Source: Bin55 sp963667455
GTDB taxonomy: Bacteria > Pseudomonadota > Gammaproteobacteria > Pseudomonadales > Azotimanducaceae
NCBI GenBank assembly: GCA_963667455.2
Contig: CAXXFR010000029.1
Coordinates: 372,001 to 436,000 of the forward strand
Reading direction: 5' to 3'
DNA: 64,000 nucleotides
A program made the translations under genes and the position numbers. The notes beneath the pieces are model-generated. The model was not told the DNA's origin. It worked only from the letters and a program-made list of their open reading frames with translations, and searched no databases. Below, one piece after another: positions 51,347-60,532 of this stretch (position 1 is its first letter; every line of letters starts with the position of its first letter).

Positions 51347-54223
51347 TCATTGCGACCGTTGGGCTCGTTGAACTGTTTGCCATTGCCAAGTTGGGACCAA
51401 AGATGACGAGCTACCTCCCGCTGCGTTCTCGTTTGTTGGCTGTGTTTTGCTGGCACTATTCGTTCCGGTCACACCAGCGTGAACTTGCAGATAAGCACTA
51501 GAAGCGGCTGTAATGTCTTCTTCGTGTGTGTCCACGAACTTCAATGTCCAAGTGCCTATCGCGTTTTCCAGGTAGAACGCATTGGTGCTCAAGTAGACCC
51601 AATCACAACGTTCGATATCCATTAGGAAATGATCCCCGACGGTTGTCAATATGCTCTTGGTTCCCGAAGGAGACAGTATTTCTACATGCAGTTCCGCTTT
51701 GTCTCCTGGACATAGCAACATTGAGACTTGCACGCCTTCTACTGAGTAGTGCAAACTATCACCGGAGTCGGGGATTGTCGCCTCTAGTGAGACACCAGCC
51801 AGAGAATTATTCGGCACAATTGAGTCGTCCGCAAAGTCACCGCTTTGCCACCCAGACCACACTGTAAGCCAGCCGCTCTTGACAAGATCTCCTCTTGAGT
51901 TCGCTACTGTGGACCTCGCCAGCTCCACAGCAGCGTCGACATCTAATGCACCAAATCCGTACAAGTTGTGGAAGGTCAATCCGGCGGCATTCTCGGTCCA
52001 GCCCTGCTGAATCTCTAGCTCGTTGTCAGCTGAGTCTCCCACCTCAATTCGAACCGGACTAACATTGGGTTCCGGCTTCCTTGCACTCTTCGCCAGCACA
52101 TATTTGATATCGCGCCAGGTAAGGTCTGAAGCTTCTTCGAGCAACAACGCAATTGCGGCCGAGACATGGGGAACTGAGACTGAGGTCCCAGCCAAGTACG
52201 TGGCTACGCCCGATGGATTATCGGATTCGGAACGCGACCAGTGATCGCTATCCATCCGGGCAGAATAGCCTTTGAATGTTCCATATTGATCAACAGTAAT
52301 CACCGGTGCCAATTCACTACCTCCACCCACGGATCCGCCAGGTGCTGTGAGCCACAGATTGGTTCCAGAGTTCGAGTACGAGGCATGCACCCCATCGGCA
52401 TTCAAAGCTCCAACGGTCACAACAAAGGGCGAACTACTCATTGGGTCTCGCAACGCATTGCCGCACCCAATGTCCTCGTTGGTGTCAGGGATCAGGCAAT
52501 CGTTGAAATTGTTTCCAGCCGCCTTGACGTAGAGGGCACCAAGTCCGTCGCGCAGGTGTTCAGTGCCCGCCCGAAACAATTCATCCTCGTTGTCAATTTC
52601 GATGAATGTCATTCCGATGGACACATTGTCCACGTACCCAACTGACAAGTTGAATATGTCTACATCTTGAGCAACGTCAGAATCTCCTCCTAGGGCACGA
52701 ATCCAGTTTTCCGTTGACTGGTTATGTACATAGTTGAATGCTCGTAGCCAAACCAATCTGGCTATTCCTCGAATCCCCAGCCTGTTATTCGACTCTGCAC
52801 CGATGACACCTGCCACCGATGTGCCGTGATCACCAGACAAGTCAGGATTGAAAGGGTCATTCTCAATTCGATTAGGTCGATCAAAACTGCTCACGAAGTT
52901 GATTGAACCATCCGCGAGAATAGCCTCGTCCAAATCCGGATGGCATATTTCAATGCCCGTATCAACCAAGGCTATCTGAACATCAAGGCCCGTCGGATGA
53001 TCCTCGTCCAAGACATCGTCCATATTGACATCGGCATTGCGAGTGCCGTTCTCGTTCGCAAACGAATGTTGTCCCGTATTCTTCAAACTCCACTGATGTT
53101 GAAACAACGCGTCCTCTCCAGATGTTGATCCTCTACTCGGTTCCGAGTATTGACAGGAAGTGATCACTTCTCCACTCCCATCTGTTTCCAGCAACGCAAA
53201 GTCGGAACGTTGGAATTCCTCCCCATCGATGTCGGTGTGCGGAATCGAAGCTTTGAACGCATGGAGCTTTTCATCTTCCATTTCAGTATCGGTGAATCGT
53301 TCGTACTTGAACGTATAGGACTCGCCAGAGTCGAGGGAGAAAATTCGTTGCGTGAACGAATCCAGTTCTCTATGGGACTCCATACCCTTATCCACATCGT
53401 CGATCACGCCCATTGAGAAGGTGTATTCGACGTTATGATCAAAACTGCTGTACCTTTGACTACTGTGGTTAGTTACAGTGATATTGAAGTCCGGGTTCCC
53501 ACTCCACAGAGAATCAAACTCAACGGTTACAGACAAGTTGTACGTACTTGGATCTGGTTGCGAGTCATTCGGGAAATCCATCAAGACTTCGCTCGTCTTC
53601 ACAGTTCGAGGGTCGAATTCCAACTGCGCCGTCCGAACAAACGGATGAGAACTCAAGGCATCCATTAGCTGCTCGTGAGTCAAGCCTCTTTCCACATAGA
53701 CGTAAGCTCGGTCTACGATTGGATAGGCCTTGCCCTCGACTCTCAACTGGCGCAGCAGCTCACCGAATTTGGCGTAATCTCGAAGCGACACTCTTATGCC
53801 TCGGTGGAGTGTCCTGAGGATCCCCAATTGATGATCGAATCCAACCCGAGTCAACTGGTCACTTCTATCGATCCAGACTCGTGACTTCCGATGTGCACTC
53901 GAACTGTACTCAATGGACCCGTTGTCGGTTACTCGAATGTGCACTTCAGAGTCGTCTCGGAGACGTACTGGAGCAAATGAACTAAGGTGTGAAGGGGGCA
54001 ACAATTCGATCACTCCGCCGTCAGGACTTGTAAAGACCTTCGTTTCGTTAGCAGTGGCGTGTTGTCCAAGCAACGTAGCTACCACGCACAGAGCAACGAT
54101 TCCCCTACTACTAAAGAGAGCCCCATGGTTGACTCGGAGGTTCTTGCTCCAACTCTCGACAAAGTAAAACAGGTCTTGTCCACTTGGACGGGGCGGTCTC
54201 TCACAATTCATCTGAGTCCTCAT
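51347..54223 (-). CDS. Secreted subtilisin/kexin-like serine protease with P-domain
   Basis: The 958-residue protein has an N-terminal stretch, a signal peptide (GIVALCVVATLLGQHATA, about 41-58), a pro-region of about 160 residues with YVYVERGLTHEQLMDAL, and a beta-rich insert (about 220-350). The S8 catalytic domain follows. Triad: Asp421 in ALVDTGIEICHPDL, His466 in GDHGTSVAGVIG, Ser681 in AGTSVSVPHVSAA; VKAAGNNFND carries the oxyanion Asn. A proprotein-convertase P-domain follows (about 785-920, SLEATIPDSG and GTWTLKFVDTHEED), then a low-complexity Ser/Asn tail. It is likely secreted; targets unknown. Confidence 0.88.
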   Translation of the reverse strand: MRTQMNCERPPRPSGQDLFYFVESWSKNLRVNHGALFSSRGIVALCVVATLLGQHATANETKVFTSPDGGVIELLPPSHLSSFAPVRLRDDSEVHIRVTDNGSIEYSSSAHRKSRVWIDRSDQLTRVGFDHQLGILRTLHRGIRVSLRDYAKFGELLRQLRVEGKAYPIVDRAYVYVERGLTHEQLMDALSSHPFVRTAQLEFDPRTVKTSEVLMDFPNDSQPDPSTYNLSVTVEFDSLWSGNPDFNITVTNHSSQRYSSFDHNVEYTFSMGVIDDVDKGMESHRELDSFTQRIFSLDSGESYTFKYERFTDTEMEDEKLHAFKASIPHTDIDGEEFQRSDFALLETDGSGEVITSCQYSEPSRGSTSGEDALFQHQWSLKNTGQHSFANENGTRNADVNMDDVLDEDHPTGLDVQIALVDTGIEICHPDLDEAILADGSINFVSSFDRPNRIENDPFNPDLSGDHGTSVAGVIGAESNNRLGIRGIARLVWLRAFNYVHNQSTENWIRALGGDSDVAQDVDIFNLSVGYVDNVSIGMTFIEIDNEDELFRAGTEHLRDGLGALYVKAAGNNFNDCLIPDTNEDIGCGNALRDPMSSSPFVVTVGALNADGVHASYSNSGTNLWLTAPGGSVGGGSELAPVITVDQYGTFKGYSARMDSDHWSRSESDNPSGVATYLAGTSVSVPHVSAAIALLLEEASDLTWRDIKYVLAKSARKPEPNVSPVRIEVGDSADNELEIQQGWTENAAGLTFHNLYGFGALDVDAAVELARSTVANSRGDLVKSGWLTVWSGWQSGDFADDSIVPNNSLAGVSLEATIPDSGDSLHYSVEGVQVSMLLCPGDKAELHVEILSPSGTKSILTTVGDHFLMDIERCDWVYLSTNAFYLENAIGTWTLKFVDTHEEDITAASSAYLQVHAGVTGTNSASKTQPTNENAAGGSSSSLVPTWQWQTVQRAQRSQ

Positions 54224-54613
54224 AGCAATTTGGTATCCACAGTGTTGGAGTTAAGCCCGTAATCGATCCCTTCGTGTGGCTCTCTTCCCAACCGATAGCG
54301 CGGCGCAGAGACCCTCCTACCAGATTGAAAGAACATTGACCACGCTTGTATTCGAGAACCATTGAGTGCAACTGAAATGCTTGTCTAACGGCCGCCTAAA
54401 TCTCAACGACACATCGTTCTACAGCATTCGACTTCAACGCACCACTCACCTCACTGTCGGTCTTCAATCTGAAGCCATATTGAATCAAATTCAATCGGTA
54501 CATAGAAATCTCGCTCTACAATACGCTATCCGATGGTTGCCGACTCGATCCAGTCGAATAGCACCGCCTCATTCAATCTTGGATACCTCAAGGACAGCTT
54601 CCCCAACCTGAAA
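54224..54613. other. 390-base divergent intergenic stretch between the subtilase and apaG
   Basis: The stretch separates divergent genes and should hold both promoters, but I cannot place one with confidence. TACAAT near 54520 could be a -10 for apaG. An in-frame ATG at 54533 would extend ApaG by 27 residues that do not resemble the family. No RNA gene or repeat is seen. Confidence 0.35.
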
Positions 54614-54994
54614 ATGACGGCCGAAAAACTCATCGATGTAAGAGTCGACACGGACTTCCTATGGCACGAATCGGATCCCGCCGATCTCCGGTATGTGTTT
54701 AGCTACACCATCACGATTATGAACAAGGGATTCTCCAAATCGAGACTGATCAACCGTCATTGGCTGATCACCAATGGAGAGGGACATCAGGAAGTCGTGG
54801 ACGGAAAAGGGGTTGTAGGAAAAATGCCGATGATTCCTCCGGGGCACGCGTTCGAATACACGAGCGGCGCGATTTTGGAAACACCCTTCGGAACAATGGA
54901 AGGACATTATGAATTCGAAGATGAGAGCGGAAAACGATTCAAGGTTGAGATTCCGGGGTTCATCCTGTCGGTGCCGGACGACATCGAGCACTAG
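54614..54994 (+). CDS. apaG: ApaG domain protein
   Basis: I chose the ATG at 54614 because the 126-residue product equals the usual ApaG length (about 125). The fibronectin-III-like fold shows VFSYTITIMNKG, LINRHWLITNGEGHQEVVDG and KGVVGKMPMIPPGHAFEYTSG with PFGTMEGHYEF, all typical. ApaG binds pyrophosphates or divalent cations and its role is poorly known. Its usual partners ksgA and apaH are absent here; a TRAP transporter follows instead. Confidence 0.93.
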   Translation: MTAEKLIDVRVDTDFLWHESDPADLRYVFSYTITIMNKGFSKSRLINRHWLITNGEGHQEVVDGKGVVGKMPMIPPGHAFEYTSGAILETPFGTMEGHYEFEDESGKRFKVEIPGFILSVPDDIEH

Positions 54995-54995
54995 T

Positions 54996-56102
54996 TTGTC
55001 TTCGATTCGCTTCCCCGCTCACTTGACGTTTCAAAAGTTCGCGTTCGTCTTCGGGCTTGCTGTTCTCGGATGGAGCACAGGGGCGGTATCAGGCGAGTCA
55101 GCTACGCAGGAGAGCACCAAAGCTGCGATCGATGTAGTCGAGGGTCCAAAGCTGACTTGGAACTTGTCGCTGTGGGGCACCCCTCGACCCGGAACTCGGA
55201 TTGCTGACTCCATTTCCGAACACATCGTAGAGGCAACTAAGGGCAACTGGAAGTTCGTCGTCAACTATGGCGAGGCACTCTCCAAGGCCCGCGAAAACTT
55301 GGACGGAATCTCCATCGGTGCGTTTGAAGCAGCATTGATTTGCAATTTCTACCACCCCCAAAAGAACCCCGCATTGATGGTCTTGACGCTCCCGTTTCTT
55401 CCCATCCAAGACTGGGACAATCGGCGAGCAGCCGGCGAAGCTGTGTATCAACACGAAGACGTGAAGAAGGAAATGCGTCGATGGGGAGCGATGATCTATA
55501 CCTCATCGTTTCTACCCAATTACGAAATCATGGGCCGCGGCAAACCCCCGCTCACACTCGAAGATTGGAAGGGTCTCAACGTACGAGCCGGAGGTGGAAT
55601 CGGAAGGGTCATGGCCAAGATGGGTGCAACGCCGACCAGCACTACTGCTACCGAGGTCTACACTGGTTTGCAGCTCGGAACGATGGATGCCGCTGCATTT
55701 CCATTCACCTACGGACACGTTTCCTACCGACTGCACGAAGTCTCGGACTGGTACACGCGAAACTTGTCTCCAGGAACAGCTGATTGTCCGGTCGTCTTCT
55801 CGATTCAAGCTTACGAGCGGCTACCCGATCAATACAAGCAGGTTCTCGAGCAAATTCGAGAATCAGTCATCGCTGATCAACGAAAGACATTCGACGAAGT
55901 CGACAAGATCAACTTGCCGATGCTCCAAGAGAAATTGCAAGAAATCGTGTATCCGGAACAGGCATTGGAAGAACTCCGAAACAAGTTTGGCCAGGTTGTC
56001 ATCGAAGAGTGGATCAGCGACAACGAGAAGAAGTTTGACGCTCGTGGTCTTGTCGAAACGGTTTTTGAGGCCGTTGGTCAGGAATACCACGACCCTAACT
56101 AG
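54996..56102 (+). CDS. TRAP transporter solute-binding protein (DctP family)
   Basis: The start is uncertain: TTG at 54996 just after apaG, or TTG at 55023; no ATG precedes the signal peptide (KFAFVFGLAVLGWSTGAVSG) in a sensible place. The mature protein of about 340 residues has the DctP fold with NWKFVVNYGEALSKARENLD, the substrate-Arg region LNVRAGGGIGRVMAKMGATP, TATEVYTGLQLGTMDAA and the C-terminal long helix. It binds a substrate, often a carboxylate, in the periplasm and hands it to the two membrane subunits that follow. Substrate cannot be read. Confidence 0.85.
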   Translation: MSSIRFPAHLTFQKFAFVFGLAVLGWSTGAVSGESATQESTKAAIDVVEGPKLTWNLSLWGTPRPGTRIADSISEHIVEATKGNWKFVVNYGEALSKARENLDGISIGAFEAALICNFYHPQKNPALMVLTLPFLPIQDWDNRRAAGEAVYQHEDVKKEMRRWGAMIYTSSFLPNYEIMGRGKPPLTLEDWKGLNVRAGGGIGRVMAKMGATPTSTTATEVYTGLQLGTMDAAAFPFTYGHVSYRLHEVSDWYTRNLSPGTADCPVVFSIQAYERLPDQYKQVLEQIRESVIADQRKTFDEVDKINLPMLQEKLQEIVYPEQALEELRNKFGQVVIEEWISDNEKKFDARGLVETVFEAVGQEYHDPN

Positions 56103-56107
56103 CTCCT

Positions 56108-56728
56108 ATGCCACTTCCCCGGCCTGAATGTCGCGACCTGTGGGGTCGCACATTGCACTATGCGGACTGGGGCTTGGGGAAAGTTGAGAATACATCAAAT
56201 CTCATTGCGGGTGCTCTGGTATTCGCATTGATGCTGCTCGGAGTCGCCCAAATCTTGCTCCGAACCGTCTGGAACTCCCCTATTCTCGGCTACATCGATA
56301 TCGTCGAGATCGGCATGGTGGGTTTTGCTGTCTTGTCCATCGCCTACGTACAACGTCTTGGCGGTCACGTCCGCATGGAACTAGTGATAACCAAATTAAA
56401 GGGCCGAGCGTTGTGGTCCGTTGAACTACTGGGGTCTGTCTTAACTGGCTTCATCGTCTTCGTTTTGATTCCAGCTTCGTACGCCCATTTCAAGAGAGCG
56501 TTCGACTTCGGCGACAGCACTATCGATATCGAGCTCGTCACATGGCCTGCGAAACTGGTCGTCCCAGTCGCGCTTGCGATCTTGTTTGTACGAGTTGTGC
56601 TGCAGTTCGCCGGCTACTTGCGAATGTTCTGCAATCCCAACCTGGACCCAGTAGGCATTCCGACACTGCAAAGTTCCGCTGAGCGGGCGCGAGAAGAGAT
56701 TGATCTTGCCCGCGACGTGAACGCCTAA
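56108..56728 (+). CDS. TRAP transporter small permease (DctQ)
   Basis: The 206-residue protein has four membrane helices (about 30-52, 65-82, 105-125 and 145-168) and the DctQ pattern LMLLGVAQILLRTVWNSPI, GYIDIVEIGMVGFAVLSIAY and GGHVRMELVI. It couples the binding protein to the large permease. It starts five bases after the binding-protein stop. The C-terminal 35 residues are polar. Confidence 0.85.
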   Translation: MPLPRPECRDLWGRTLHYADWGLGKVENTSNLIAGALVFALMLLGVAQILLRTVWNSPILGYIDIVEIGMVGFAVLSIAYVQRLGGHVRMELVITKLKGRALWSVELLGSVLTGFIVFVLIPASYAHFKRAFDFGDSTIDIELVTWPAKLVVPVALAILFVRVVLQFAGYLRMFCNPNLDPVGIPTLQSSAERAREEIDLARDVNA

Positions 56729-56771
56729 TCGGTGCGAGTGCCGATTCAATAGCAGGTTTTTTGCAGGCGAC

Positions 56772-58127
56772 ATGGACGAACTGACTATTGGGATCCTGGG
56801 AGTCGTACTCCTCGTACTCCTAGTCGCTTCCGGCGTTCGCGTATTCGTTGCTGCAGCGCTGACCGGTTTTCTGGGGCTACTTTGTCTGAAGGGTTGGGAT
56901 GTGGCCGCCGCCATCGTGGGAACGATTCCTCACTCCAAGACAGTTACTTATCCCCTATCTGTTTTACCGCTGTTCATCATGATCGGCTTTTTCGCCTTTC
57001 ATGCAGGTCTTACCTCACAACTGTTCGAGACAGCGCGACGGTGGTTCGGATGGGTACCCGGTGGTCTTGCAGTCGCAACGGTGTTCGCAAGTGCAGGTTT
57101 CGCAGCTGTTTCGGGCGCATCCACCGCTACTGCCGCTGTCTTCTCGCGAGTCGCCATTCCAGACATGGCACGCAACAACTATCAGCCCAAAATGACTGCG
57201 GGAGTAATCGCGGCAGGTGGAACGCTCGCTTCACTGATTCCTCCCTCCGCAATTCTTGTCGTTTACGCAATCATCGTCGAGCAATCGGTCGGAACTCTGC
57301 TGCTTGCGGGGCTGGTCCCCGGTGTTGTATCGGTGTTGATCTACGTGGTTCTGATCATTTCCATGTGCTCATTTCGACCCGATCTTGGCAAGTCCATCAG
57401 CGGCTTCAGTTGGTCGCAACGCTTCAAGAGCCTGCCTGGCGCGATCCCAATATTCCTGGTGGTCGCCATCATTTTCGGTGCTCTGTACACCGGCATCGCA
57501 ACGCCCACGGAGGCGGGAGCCGTCGGGGCCGCAGTGATCTTTTGCGTCTATGTGATTCGTGCCATCCGCCAGCGATCCATCAAGACGTACATGAGGAGCT
57601 TCCGAGAAGCGCTCATGGAGACGGCAAGACTAACTGTGATGATCTTCACTCTCATCTGGGGCGTGTTCGTATTCGTTCGATTCCTTGGGTTTGCCGGACT
57701 CCCCGCTGCGTTCGCCGACTGGGTGGTAACGTTGGATGTCGCACCCATCGTGATCATGATCTGCATTCTGCTTGCCTATGCAGTCCTCGGCATGTTCATG
57801 GACGCGATCGGCATGTTGATTCTGACGCTTCCTGTAGTGTTTCCAGCAGTAATCGCTTTGGGCTATGACCCTATTTGGTTCGGAGTGATCGTCGTCAAAA
57901 TGGCGGAAATCTGCCTCATCACACCACCGATTGGATTGAACTGTTTCGTGGTGGCAGGCGTCTCGCAGGAATTGAAATCGGAATCGGGAGAGTCGCTGGC
58001 AATTCCTTTGCAGGATGTATTTCGCGGCATAGGACCATTCTTTGTCGCTGACGTTGCTACTGTAGCTGTATTGCTGGTGTTCCCCGACGTTGTCTTGTGG
58101 CTACCCAAGTTGGCGACTGGGTCCTAG
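56772..58127 (+). CDS. TRAP transporter large permease (DctM)
   Basis: The 451-residue protein has about 12 membrane helices. DctM landmarks are VLPLFIMIGFFAFHAGLTSQLF, ASAGFAAVSGASTATAAVFSRV, GGTLASLIPPSAILVVYAII and ATPTEAGAVGAAV, with IDAIGML-like FMDAIGMLILTLPVVFP. It catalyses Na+-driven uptake together with the two preceding proteins. All three TRAP genes are on one strand with short gaps and so form an operon. Confidence 0.92.
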   Translation: MDELTIGILGVVLLVLLVASGVRVFVAAALTGFLGLLCLKGWDVAAAIVGTIPHSKTVTYPLSVLPLFIMIGFFAFHAGLTSQLFETARRWFGWVPGGLAVATVFASAGFAAVSGASTATAAVFSRVAIPDMARNNYQPKMTAGVIAAGGTLASLIPPSAILVVYAIIVEQSVGTLLLAGLVPGVVSVLIYVVLIISMCSFRPDLGKSISGFSWSQRFKSLPGAIPIFLVVAIIFGALYTGIATPTEAGAVGAAVIFCVYVIRAIRQRSIKTYMRSFREALMETARLTVMIFTLIWGVFVFVRFLGFAGLPAAFADWVVTLDVAPIVIMICILLAYAVLGMFMDAIGMLILTLPVVFPAVIALGYDPIWFGVIVVKMAEICLITPPIGLNCFVVAGVSQELKSESGESLAIPLQDVFRGIGPFFVADVATVAVLLVFPDVVLWLPKLATGS

Positions 58128-58212
58128 CCGTGTCCACCTGTCGTTATCAATTAGCATGAACTCGCATGCTTTTCTCCCTTCAAGACCGAACTAACGGAGC
58201 TTCGGCCACATC

Positions 58213-59349
58213 GTGAGCGCAATCGATTCGTCGGACGAGTTCGACGATATTCGTCCCTATCGGGACGACGAACTTCCAGATCGCATCGCCACACTTGTGC
58301 GCGACCCCAACCTGATTCGAATGGCATGTCGAATGCAGGCTCCCCGACTGCACAGAATCATGCCGCCATTGGTGCAGTGGATTGTTGGAGCCTTGATCCG
58401 GCAACGAAGTCGAAAGATTGGTAGCCTCGATGATCTACAAACCATGCTTGCCGGCTACGTTCAACGTCTAGTTCGCGACACAACTAGCGGATTCACACAT
58501 TCCGGTACGGAATACGTGCCGGCAGATGCGCCCTGCTTGTTTGTCTCCAACCATCGCGACATTGCACTTGACTCAATCTTCGTCAACTATGCGCTGTTCT
58601 TGAGTAATAGGGCACTCACCCAGAACGCAGTGGGCGACAACCTACTGCAAGGAGGTCTCGGCAATGAACTGATGCGAATAAACCGTTCGTTCACGATCGT
58701 TCGGAGTGCCAAGACTGCACGTGCTCGTTACCGAGCGTTGGCGAAGACTTCGCGTTACATCCGTAAGACATTGGAGAGCAATGAATCGGTCTGGATTGCC
58801 CAACGGCAAGGAAGATCAAAAGACGGAAATGATCGTACCGACCCTGCACTGGTGAAAATGCTGTTGCTCGCCTACAAAGACCCATCCATGGAGCTAGCTG
58901 ACTGGCTACAACAGGTCAATCTTGTTCCGGTTTCCCTCTCGTATGAAATCGACCCCTGTGCACCACTAAAGGCTCACGAACTCTACGTAACAGCAACCGA
59001 AGGCGAGTACACAAAGGAATTCGGGGAGGATTTTCGCAGCATTGCTCAAGGCATTAGGGGATTCAAAGGACGAGTCAATGTGACCTTTGGAAAGCCTGTG
59101 AAGGAGTCCATCGCTGATGTCGAAGGGCTAACCCAACACCTAGACAAAGAGATCAAGAGTGGTCTCGTTCCTTACGAGACCTACCAAGAAGCACATCGAA
59201 TGCTCGGAAAGTCTTCAAGCCAGGCAGTCTTCAAGTTTGGTCGGGTAAAGCAGGAATTCGAACGCCAGCTTGAGGAATTGCCTGCTGAGGAAAAGCCCTA
59301 CTTGCTGGTCCAGTACGCCAATCAGTTCTCACCAAACCATGGGTCGTAA
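58213..59349 (+). CDS. 1-acylglycerol-3-phosphate acyltransferase-like (PlsC/PlsB domain) protein
   Basis: A GTG at 58213 starts this 378-residue protein. The acyltransferase motif NHRDIALDS (His-x4-Asp, near residues 113-121) is preceded by PCLFVSN. A second block SVWIAQRQGRSKDG resembles the glycerophosphate-binding motif. It lacks clear membrane helices and has a C-terminal extension of about 120 residues. It probably transfers an acyl group to a glycerolipid or related acceptor. It stands alone after the TRAP operon. Confidence 0.78.
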   Translation: MSAIDSSDEFDDIRPYRDDELPDRIATLVRDPNLIRMACRMQAPRLHRIMPPLVQWIVGALIRQRSRKIGSLDDLQTMLAGYVQRLVRDTTSGFTHSGTEYVPADAPCLFVSNHRDIALDSIFVNYALFLSNRALTQNAVGDNLLQGGLGNELMRINRSFTIVRSAKTARARYRALAKTSRYIRKTLESNESVWIAQRQGRSKDGNDRTDPALVKMLLLAYKDPSMELADWLQQVNLVPVSLSYEIDPCAPLKAHELYVTATEGEYTKEFGEDFRSIAQGIRGFKGRVNVTFGKPVKESIADVEGLTQHLDKEIKSGLVPYETYQEAHRMLGKSSSQAVFKFGRVKQEFERQLEELPAEEKPYLLVQYANQFSPNHGS

Positions 59350-59501
59350 TCCGGAGAATCGCACAAGTTGGGTGACCCATTCAGCACCGAATGGCTCAGA
59401 TTCCACAGAGAGTGCACCGACAAGCACGCTTGTCCGAGTCTACCCGCAAGAAGTCTGCTTGTCGTAGGTTGTCGGGACCGGCGAAGCTTCGCCGAGTCGG
59501 C

Positions 59502-60503
59502 CTACAGAGTTAGCCGATCCTCATTCACACAATTCACCAGCCGACCGTCTCGTAGATAGCGTGCCGCAGTGCGTGCGGCAAACGCTCGTATGTCACGAAC
59601 GCTCTCTGGGGTGAAAAACGCTGAGTGAGGAGTGACTACGAGTCGGTGCTTCATACCGTCCTCGTCGTTCAACCACGCTCTGACAAGCGGTCGATCAGTG
59701 TTTGCGGGTTCCTCAGGTAAGACATCCAAACCGGCCGCCAGCACAGTTCCACTCTTCATGGCATCGTAGAGAGCATCGATGTCGATGATCGGACCTCTCG
59801 CAGTGTTGATCACAATGCAACCACGCTTGGCAACCTCAAAGGCTCTTTGATCGAGCAACCCGCGAGTCTCGTCGTTGAGTGGGGTGTGCACACTGATCAC
59901 ATCGGATTCGCCCATGAGCTCCTCCAGTGTGTCGGAACGCCGAATGCCCAAGGCCAGTTCAATTCCGCTCGGCTGATAGGGATCGTAGAACGTTACGTCC
60001 ATGTCAAACGCTTTCGCGCGCCGAGCGGCTGTCGCTCCAATACGACCAAGTCCTATCACACCGAAAGTGCAATCCGCCATTCTTTTCCCAAACGGATTCA
60101 AGGCGGGTCGCCAGTTTCCTCTAGGATCCTCACGAAGCGATTCATCGTGAAACGCGATGCTCTTGGTCAGAGTCATCATGAGCGCTATGGCATGATCGGC
60201 AACTTCTCTAGTGCCGTAGTCGGGGACGTTGCAGACGGCAATGTTCCGAGACGACCAGACATCGAGATCCACGTCGTCATATCCGACAGCCGTCTTGACG
60301 AAGACTCGACATCGATCCAGTTTGTCGATGCACTCGGCAGGAGGTTGAGTGCCGACGATTCCGTCGCACAAAGCCCACTGTTGGTCAGTTACGTTCCTCA
60401 TTCCACCGCCGAAGACAGCTGTGACGCCTTCGCCGATAGCTTCAAGTTCCACGGAATTGTCTCGGTCCGCTCGGTGATGCGGCCACAGAATCTGAATGGT
60501 CAT
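59502..60503 (-). CDS. NAD-dependent D-2-hydroxyacid dehydrogenase (CtBP/PdxB-like fold)
   Basis: The 333-residue protein has the NAD motif FGVIGLGRIGATAARRAKAF (about 148-167) and the substrate loop KTAVGYDDVDLDVWSSRNIAV. Catalytic Arg (INTARGPIIDIDAL), Glu (LDVLPEEPAN) and His (VVTPHSAFFTPES) are all present. The family interconverts 2-oxoacids and D-2-hydroxyacids. Specificity is unclear; the sequence style is closest to the C-terminal-binding-protein/phosphoglycerate dehydrogenase branch. It lies downstream of nuoN on the same strand, with 29 bases between them. Confidence 0.87.
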   Translation of the reverse strand: MTIQILWPHHRADRDNSVELEAIGEGVTAVFGGGMRNVTDQQWALCDGIVGTQPPAECIDKLDRCRVFVKTAVGYDDVDLDVWSSRNIAVCNVPDYGTREVADHAIALMMTLTKSIAFHDESLREDPRGNWRPALNPFGKRMADCTFGVIGLGRIGATAARRAKAFDMDVTFYDPYQPSGIELALGIRRSDTLEELMGESDVISVHTPLNDETRGLLDQRAFEVAKRGCIVINTARGPIIDIDALYDAMKSGTVLAAGLDVLPEEPANTDRPLVRAWLNDEDGMKHRLVVTPHSAFFTPESVRDIRAFAARTAARYLRDGRLVNCVNEDRLTL

Positions 60504-60532
60504 ACGATCCTCTCTCGGCAGATGCGGTCCGG

